DNA from: Deltaproteobacteria bacterium
GTDB taxonomy: Bacteria > Desulfobacterota > DSM-4660 > Desulfatiglandales > HGW-15
Assembly (NCBI GenBank): GCA_020342025.1
Contig: CP070840.1
Coordinates: 1,890,800-1,900,948 of the forward strand
DNA length: 10,149 nucleotides
Direction of reading: 5' to 3'
In this document: positions 5,243 through 10,149 of the stretch, one piece after another
Layout: each line of letters starts with the position of its first letter
Position numbering within the stretch: position 1 is the stretch's first letter
Program-made: the position numbers and the translations under genes
The notes under the pieces: generated by a model
The model's database searches: none
What the model was told of the DNA's origin: nothing
What the model saw: the letters and a program-made list of their open reading frames with translations, nothing else

Positions 5243-6502
5243 CTAATTGAACTGAAGACAAGCCAAATCAAGGTCTTCTCGTTTTGTTTGGCCAAGGGTG
5301 ACCAATGAGACTTCATCGTTCTGAAAGGTATCTTTTGCCACAGCAACGACTTCATCAACCGTAACCTCTTGCAACTTGCCCACGAGTTCGTCATAACTCA
5401 CATATCTTCCAAAGACGTAATCATTCTTGGCAAGACGCATCATTCTAACATCCGTATTCTCAGCCCCAAGCAGAACGCCCCCCATGAGATGCTCACGGGC
5501 TGCCGATAGATCAGATTTGGAGACTTCACCATTCCTAATCTTTCTTATTTCCCTATTAACAATCTGGAGCACATGATTCACTTGTGAAGGGTCCGTGCCC
5601 ACATAGACCCCCATCAGGCCCGTATCCATGTAAGCTGAAAGAAAAGAGTAGAGAGAATAGGCAAGACCCCTCTTTTCTCGAATTTCCTGAAATAGACGGG
5701 AACTCATGTTGCCGCCCAGGATTGTATTTAGGACAGCGCCAGCGAATCTCAGATCGCTTGACAAATTTGGCGCCTTACCCCCCAGGCATATGTGGACCTG
5801 TTCCAGGTCTTTCCAATGGCAAGAGATGTCAGAATGCACCTGGGGAATACTTCTTGGATTGTCTTCGTTGCCCACTTTAATAGACTTAAAAAGGGGCTCA
5901 AAGTGTGCGACCAGGGCATCATGCTCAATGTTACCCGCAGCCGTAATAATAATCCTGGTTGGCGTATAAAACCTGTTTATATAATTGAGTATGGTCTCTT
6001 TCTTAATGCTGGAAACCGTCTCACCCGTGCCGAGAACGCACATACCGAGGGGATGGTCAGTCCAACATAAACGGTTAAACAGCACATGAATACGGTCCTC
6101 TGGCGTATCCTCCATCATATTGATTTCTTGGAGGATGACCTGTCTCTCACGATCCATGTCCTGAGGGTCAAAAATCGAATTAAGGAAGATATCGGAGAGA
6201 ATTTCTGCCAGGGTGGGGAGATGTTTGTCCAAAACCTTTGAGTGGTAACAGGTATGCTCTTTGCCTGTAAAGGCATTGGAAAGGCCTCCAATGGCATCCA
6301 GTACCTTGGCAATCTGTAGACCGCTCCGGTTTCTTGTGCCCTTGAAGATCATGTGTTCGACAAAGTGGGAAATTCCATTCTCCCTTTCCATCTCGTCACG
6401 GGAGCCCACGCCCACCCATATCCCGAGAGAAATGGAGCGAATATGCTCCATCCTTTCAGAGAGAATCTTGATCCCGTTCTCTAAAACCGTCTTATTATAC
6501 AT
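5243..6502 (-). CDS. M16-family zinc peptidase (processing-peptidase-like)
   Basis: The 419-residue protein is a pitrilysin/insulinase-superfamily peptidase of the short, mitochondrial-processing-peptidase beta-like type, often called YmxG or PqqL-like in bacterial genomes. The inverted zinc motif HFVEH is at 46-50 (His46, Glu49, His50), with the distal Glu ligand at 126 in RQVILQEI, 76 residues after His50 as expected. N-terminal and C-terminal halves have the usual two-domain arrangement, and the C-terminal half keeps the substrate-binding FQEIREKRGLAYSLYSF segment. It is therefore likely catalytically active, unlike non-catalytic partner subunits. There is no signal peptide, so it is probably cytoplasmic. 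The natural substrate is unknown. Its ATG overlaps the end of pnp by 8 nt (ATGTATAA), a sign of translational coupling, and dut follows it, an order common in bacteria. Confidence 0.92.
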   Translation of the reverse strand: MYNKTVLENGIKILSERMEHIRSISLGIWVGVGSRDEMERENGISHFVEHMIFKGTRNRSGLQIAKVLDAIGGLSNAFTGKEHTCYHSKVLDKHLPTLAEILSDIFLNSIFDPQDMDRERQVILQEINMMEDTPEDRIHVLFNRLCWTDHPLGMCVLGTGETVSSIKKETILNYINRFYTPTRIIITAAGNIEHDALVAHFEPLFKSIKVGNEDNPRSIPQVHSDISCHWKDLEQVHICLGGKAPNLSSDLRFAGAVLNTILGGNMSSRLFQEIREKRGLAYSLYSFLSAYMDTGLMGVYVGTDPSQVNHVLQIVNREIRKIRNGEVSKSDLSAAREHLMGGVLLGAENTDVRMMRLAKNDYVFGRYVSYDELVGKLQEVTVDEVVAVAKDTFQNDEVSLVTLGQTKREDLDLACLQFN

Positions 6503-8603
6503 TATCAGGGCTTTCCTCTAGAGCAGCTTTGCGGGAGAGGCTTATCCTTCCGTTGCTGTCCACTTCCAGCACCTTTACCAGCACCTCATCACCCTCCTTG
6601 AGGATATCGGTCACCTTATTCACCCGGTTTTTGTCCAGTTGAGAGATGTGAATCAACCCATCCGTCCCAGGAAGAATTTCCACAAAGGCGCCGAAATCCA
6701 TGATCTTTCTCACCTTGCCCATATAAAGCTTCCCCACTTCTGCATCCTGCATGATATTGTTGATCATATCAATGGCAATTTTTGCGCCTTCACCATCCGT
6801 GGATGCGATGACCACCTTGCCATCATCGTCCACATCAATTCTGGATTCGCTGGCATTGATGATCTCTTTTATGGTCTTGCCCCCGGGGCCTATGAGGAGT
6901 CTCACTTTCTCGGGTCTTATTTGTATGGTGGTGATGACAGGGGCATATTCAGAGATCTCGCTCCTCGGCTGGGAAATGGTTTGACTCATCTCGTCAAGAA
7001 TAAACAGCCTCGCCTCTCTTGCCTGTTCAAGGGCCTTTTGCATGACCTCTCTCGTGATACCATCGATTTTTATGTCCATCTGGAGCGCCGTTATACCATT
7101 ACGGGTGCCAGCCACTTTGAAATCCATATCCCCATAATGGTCCTCATCCCCTATGATGTCCGTGAGGATGACCAGTTTCTCCCCCTCCGAGATAAGCCCC
7201 ATAGCCACGCCTGCAACCGCATCCTTTATGGGCACTCCCGCGTCCATTAGTGCGAGAGATGCCCCACAGACGCTGGCCATGGAAGAGGAGCCGTTAGATT
7301 CAAGGATTTCCGAGACGACCCGAACAGAGTATTGAAAATCATCCTTGCGGGCCATGACCGGAATGAGGGCCCGGCGAGCCAGTGCGCCATGTCCAATTTC
7401 TCTCCTTCCTGGGCCAGTGAGTCTTCTCGCCTCCCCCACTGAGTAAGGTGGGAAATTATAGTGAAATATGAAGTCTCGATACTGGTCCCCATAGATGGTG
7501 TCAATTCTCTGCTCGTCCATCTCCGTTCCAAGGGTGGTCAAGACCATGGCCTGGGTCTCACCTCTGGTAAAGAGCGCAGACCCATGAACCCGCGGTAGCA
7601 CCCCGACGATACACTCGATGGGTCTTACTTCCGTGAAGGGGCGCCCGTCTATCCGCCGCCCGTCTTCCAGGATCATCTGGCGTACCATTCTTTTCTCCAG
7701 ATCATAAATGATTTCCCTAATCTCTGAATCCTTTTCTTCATACGCGTCGGAAAGGGCTTCCAGCAAGGAAACAAAGGTATCATCCCTTTTATTCTGGCGT
7801 AATTTTTTATCCGCCGTTGTGATGACTTCCTGGAGCAAAGGCGTTGCCAATTCAATGGCCTTATTCTCCATTTCCCCATCTCTGGCGGGAGGAGAAAAAT
7901 TCCTTTTCTCCTTTCCCACCTCTCTTTTAATTTCTATCTGCATGTCCAGCATGGGTTGAAGGGCATCGTGTCCATAGAAAATCGCCTCGATCATTTCAGA
8001 TTCTGAGACAAATTGGGCGCCCCCTTCTACCATCACTACACCAGCCTTGTTTCCAGCCACTATGATGTTGATATCACTCTCCTCCTGCTGACTGAGCGTG
8101 GGATTGGCTATAAACTTCCCGTCTATTCTCCCAACACGGACTCCAGCTATCGGTCCATCAAAGGGAATATCCGATACTTCAAGGGCCGTTGACGCGCCCA
8201 GCATGGCCAGCACGTCCGCTTCATTCTCTTTGTCTGTGGAGAGCACGCTGGCAATGATCTGGGTCTCATAGCCGTAGTGATCTGGAAAGAGAGGTCTGAG
8301 AGGCCTATCCATGAGTCGGGCAGTAAGGGTCTCCCTCTCCCTGGGCCTTCCCATATCCCTGCGGAAATAATTTCTAGGAATTCTGCCCCCCGCATAGGAC
8401 ATCTCCTGGTACTCCACGGTTAAGGGGAGAAAGTCTATCCCTTCCCGAATCTCATTTGTGGAGACGGCGGTCACCAGGACCACGGTTTCTCCCAGTGTCA
8501 CAACGACGGAACCACTCGCCTGCTTTGCAATTCGGCCGGTTTCCACGTATAGGGTTTGACCGTTAATATCGATGGAACTGCTCTTAATCATTTTCTTGTT
8601 CAT
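6495..8603 (-). CDS. pnp: Polyribonucleotide nucleotidyltransferase (PNPase)
   Basis: PNPase degrades RNA 3' to 5' with phosphate and can also add heteropolymeric tails; it acts as a trimer. The 702-residue protein (E. coli 711) has the full layout: first RNase PH-like domain about 12-145 (with FFRRDMGRPRERE), an all-helical linker domain about 240-310, the catalytic second RNase PH-like domain about 325-460 with SNGSSSMASVCGASLALMD, then DEDHYGDMDFKVAGT whose aspartates bind the metal, a KH domain about 550-610 with LLIGPGGKTIKEI, and an S1 domain about 620-690 with GKVRKIMDFGAFVEILPG and GLIHISQL. GGAG sits 5 nt before the ATG. It lies 71 nt after rpsO, the classic pairing. The spacer carries small inverted repeats that could matter for mRNA processing. 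Confidence 0.98.
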   Translation of the reverse strand: MNKKMIKSSSIDINGQTLYVETGRIAKQASGSVVVTLGETVVLVTAVSTNEIREGIDFLPLTVEYQEMSYAGGRIPRNYFRRDMGRPRERETLTARLMDRPLRPLFPDHYGYETQIIASVLSTDKENEADVLAMLGASTALEVSDIPFDGPIAGVRVGRIDGKFIANPTLSQQEESDINIIVAGNKAGVVMVEGGAQFVSESEMIEAIFYGHDALQPMLDMQIEIKREVGKEKRNFSPPARDGEMENKAIELATPLLQEVITTADKKLRQNKRDDTFVSLLEALSDAYEEKDSEIREIIYDLEKRMVRQMILEDGRRIDGRPFTEVRPIECIVGVLPRVHGSALFTRGETQAMVLTTLGTEMDEQRIDTIYGDQYRDFIFHYNFPPYSVGEARRLTGPGRREIGHGALARRALIPVMARKDDFQYSVRVVSEILESNGSSSMASVCGASLALMDAGVPIKDAVAGVAMGLISEGEKLVILTDIIGDEDHYGDMDFKVAGTRNGITALQMDIKIDGITREVMQKALEQAREARLFILDEMSQTISQPRSEISEYAPVITTIQIRPEKVRLLIGPGGKTIKEIINASESRIDVDDDGKVVIASTDGEGAKIAIDMINNIMQDAEVGKLYMGKVRKIMDFGAFVEILPGTDGLIHISQLDKNRVNKVTDILKEGDEVLVKVLEVDSNGRISLSRKAALEESPDNV

Positions 8604-8632
8604 CCTTTCTCCATATCTGGAACTTCATGAGT

Positions 8633-8661
8633 ATCCTATAATCCATACTAGGATCTGATCC
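8633..8661 (-). promoter_or_regulatory. Inverted repeats in the rpsO-pnp spacer
   Basis: Within the 71-nt spacer ATCCTA (8633-8638) pairs with TAGGAT (8649-8654) around a 10-nt loop, and the overlapping GGATCtGATCC (8651-8661) forms a second, mutually exclusive hairpin. In E. coli the pnp leader folds into an RNase III-cut hairpin used for PNPase autoregulation. These stems are much shorter, so a similar role is only a possibility. Confidence 0.3.
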
Positions 8662-8674
8662 TGCTGGGTAAAGC

Positions 8675-8944
8675 CTACTTTCTGATCCCCAGTTCTTTGA
8701 TGATATTTTTATACCTTTTTACATCTGTCTTTTTTAAATAATTCAATAGTCTTCTCCTTTGACCCACCAATTTTAGCAGACCCCGCCGAGAGTGGTGGTC
8801 CTTTTTGTGTATCTTAAAATGATCGGTGAGATAACTTATCCGCTTGCTCAAAAGGGCGATCTGAACCTCGGGTGAACCTGTGTCCTTTTGATGGAGCTTA
8901 AACTGATCCACAATTTCTTTCTTGACTTCTGGCGTCAACACCAC
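8675..8944 (-). CDS. rpsO: 30S ribosomal protein S15
   Basis: The 89-residue protein is the standard length for S15, which binds the central domain of 16S rRNA early in 30S assembly and contacts 23S rRNA across the subunit interface. The sequence carries the family signature: [38 protein letters not shown], and the basic [13 protein letters not shown]. The start is GTG, chosen because AAGGAGGG lies 7 nt upstream and because the product begins [11 protein letters not shown]. The leader between truB and rpsO is 76 nt and contains a short hairpin; S15 represses its own translation in several bacteria by binding its mRNA leader, but no specific site is proven here. Confidence 0.98.
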   Translation of the reverse strand: MVLTPEVKKEIVDQFKLHQKDTGSPEVQIALLSKRISYLTDHFKIHKKDHHSRRGLLKLVGQRRRLLNYLKKTDVKRYKNIIKELGIRK

Positions 8945-8975
8945 GTTTTATCCCTCCTTCTGAATGGATTGATGT

Positions 8976-9000
8976 TTGAACGAACGAACAAACGGTTCAA
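8976..9000 (-). promoter_or_regulatory. Hairpin in the rpsO leader
   Basis: TTGAAC (8976-8981) and GTTCAA (8995-9000) form a 6-bp stem around a 13-nt loop that, with the stem, contains a short tandem GTTC repeat on the minus strand. It lies about 17 nt upstream of the rpsO ribosome site. It could be part of an S15 autoregulatory leader, but the stem is short and may be chance. Confidence 0.25.
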
Positions 9001-9020
9001 CGATTTAAAACAATCTGGAC

Positions 9021-9938
9021 TCAGTTGAAGACCCTCATAATCTTTAATGATGCCTTATTCTCTAATGGTTGGTGCACTTTGGCGATGGCCACCAAACCCT
9101 CTCTATCCACCAACTTCATATAACCTTCAAAAAAGAGAGGAAGATCAGCCATCGCAACCTCCTCACATCCAGGTTGATGCCCGTTTCTGATCCGCTGAGC
9201 CATTCCGCCCTCCACTCTTGCCTCTTTCATGTCAGGTAGGGCCTTTTGTAGAGGTATTCGTATCTGTTGGACGAGGAGATCCCGGGATAGATGCGCCAAC
9301 TTCTCTAAGCTGAGGGCATCTTCCACACGGAAAGACCCGCTACACAATCTTCTAAGGCACCTGAGATGGGCTCCAGGCCCCAGTTCCTTTCCCAGATCTG
9401 CGGCAAGCCTCCTCACGTAGGTGCCCCTGGAACACGTGACCCTCATAGTCACATCTGGGAGGTCAACGGAGGTGATTGCTAGCGAATGGACTTTCACCTT
9501 TCTCTTCTGTAAATCCATTTTGATCCCTTCCCGTGCGAGCTCATACGCCCGTCTGCCCCTGTAATTGACGGCAGAAAAGGGGGGGGGAATCTGTTCGATC
9601 TCCCCCACGAATCTCCGGGCCACCTTTCTTATGGATTCTGTCTCAAATTCAGGCACCAAGCCCTTGCTTACAACACGTCCGGTCAGATCCTGTGTATCTG
9701 TTTCAACGCCTAATCTCATCGTAGCCTGATAAGCTTTATCCCCTGCCATGAGGTAATTGGAGAGCTTGGTTCCCTGACCCAACAAAATGATCAATAACCC
9801 GGTGGCGAAGGGATCCAGTGTACCGGCGTGACCGACCTTTTTGACCTTTAGGAGACGCCTGACCCCCTTTACCACATCAAAAGAGGTCTTGCCCTCTTCT
9901 TTATCTATCAGGATTATGCCATCATAGGGATTTCCCAT
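9021..9938 (-). CDS. truB: tRNA pseudouridine(55) synthase TruB
   Basis: TruB converts U55 in the T-loop of nearly all elongator tRNAs to pseudouridine and also helps tRNA fold. The 305-residue protein (E. coli 314) begins DGIILIDKEEGKTSFDVV and has the catalytic motif GHAGTLDPFATGLL with the nucleophile Asp42. Other family blocks follow: KAYQATMRLGVETDTQDLTG, QIPPPFSAVNYRGRRAYELAREG, and CSRGTYVRRLAADLG. The C-terminal part, from about residue 230 on, is a PUA-like domain. The ATG is 7 nt after the rbfA stop, with only a weak ribosome site, which suggests coupling to rbfA translation. The order rbfA-truB-rpsO-pnp is highly conserved in bacteria. Confidence 0.97.
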   Translation of the reverse strand: MGNPYDGIILIDKEEGKTSFDVVKGVRRLLKVKKVGHAGTLDPFATGLLIILLGQGTKLSNYLMAGDKAYQATMRLGVETDTQDLTGRVVSKGLVPEFETESIRKVARRFVGEIEQIPPPFSAVNYRGRRAYELAREGIKMDLQKRKVKVHSLAITSVDLPDVTMRVTCSRGTYVRRLAADLGKELGPGAHLRCLRRLCSGSFRVEDALSLEKLAHLSRDLLVQQIRIPLQKALPDMKEARVEGGMAQRIRNGHQPGCEEVAMADLPLFFEGYMKLVDREGLVAIAKVHQPLENKASLKIMRVFN

Positions 9939-9945
9939 CTACTCA

Positions 9946-10149
9946 CTAGTCAGGTGTATCACCTGAGTCTTCTAACTTTAGTTTCTCAAAAAGCCTCTCC
10001 ATATGGTCACCCTCTGCCAAGGAGGGGTCGCGCTTGAATGTGATGTCAGGCATATATTTAAGGTCCATCCGGTGACCTATCTCTTTTTTTATAAACCCCT
10101 TAGCGCTATCCAGGCCAGCCTGAGTCCTCTCAAAGTCTTCCCTGTCCCC
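9946..10149 (-). CDS. rbfA: 30S ribosome-binding factor RbfA, C-terminal part
   Basis: The frame enters from the right edge and ends at TAG 9946-9948, giving 67 residues. It contains ERTQAGLDSAKGFIKKEIGHRMDLKYMPDITFKRDPSL, the typical C-terminal half of the RbfA KH-like fold, followed by EGDHMERLFEKL and a short polar tail. RbfA binds the pre-30S subunit and aids 16S rRNA 5'-end maturation and cold adaptation. The N-terminal half lies outside the window. It sits directly ahead of truB, as in many bacteria where nusA and infB come further upstream. Confidence 0.92.
   Translation of the reverse strand, partial: GDREDFERTQAGLDSAKGFIKKEIGHRMDLKYMPDITFKRDPSLAEGDHMERLFEKLKLEDSGDTPD

Noticed and set aside
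6639..7250. 203-codon plus-strand frame opposite pnp
   Set aside because: It is the antisense shadow of the well-conserved pnp KH and catalytic regions; no domain or ribosome site supports it.

Overview
The window looks like chromosome from a deltaproteobacterium (Desulfobacterota type), possibly an anaerobe. This is inferred from gene order and protein flavour; no marker here fixes the taxon. Nearly all genes lie on the minus strand, and coding density is high except at roughly 1.5-1.98 kb and 4.22-4.67 kb.

Right half (10149 down to 4670, minus strand): a conserved RNA-metabolism operon in the order rbfA (cut by the window edge), truB, rpsO, pnp, an M16-family zinc peptidase, dut. These genes cover 30S maturation, tRNA pseudouridine 55 formation, ribosomal protein S15, RNA decay, a processing-peptidase-like protein and dUTP removal. 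truB follows rbfA after 7 nt, and pnp overlaps the peptidase gene by 8 nt. rpsO and pnp have strong Shine-Dalgarno sites.

Middle (4669 to 2629): a 449-nt non-coding gap follows dut. It holds a 229-bp element bounded by near-perfect 37-nt inverted repeats, with at least three smaller hairpins inside and a separate 10-bp hairpin next to it. This is the most unusual structure in the window. After it, still on the minus strand, come a WalJ/YycJ-type metallo-beta-lactamase protein, a 70-aa cysteine-rich zinc-ribbon protein and a DUF2889 protein, packed 8-12 nt apart.

Left part (2497 to 1): one plus-strand gene (1982-2497) encodes an uncharacterised acidic protein with a winged-helix-like C-terminal half. 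It is preceded by a plausible promoter and an 18-nt imperfect palindrome. On the minus strand are trmL (tRNA wobble 2'-O-methyltransferase) and sodN, a nickel superoxide dismutase. In sodN a Sec-type signal peptide ends exactly before the nickel-hook histidine, so signal peptidase could create the essential N-terminal His. The left edge carries the 3' end of a plus-strand MetE-like gene, convergent with sodN.

I see no CRISPR array, tRNA, rRNA, transposase or prophage gene, and no complete new defence or mobile system. The points worth following up are the inverted-repeat element, the signal-peptide NiSOD and the uncharacterised gene with its palindrome.
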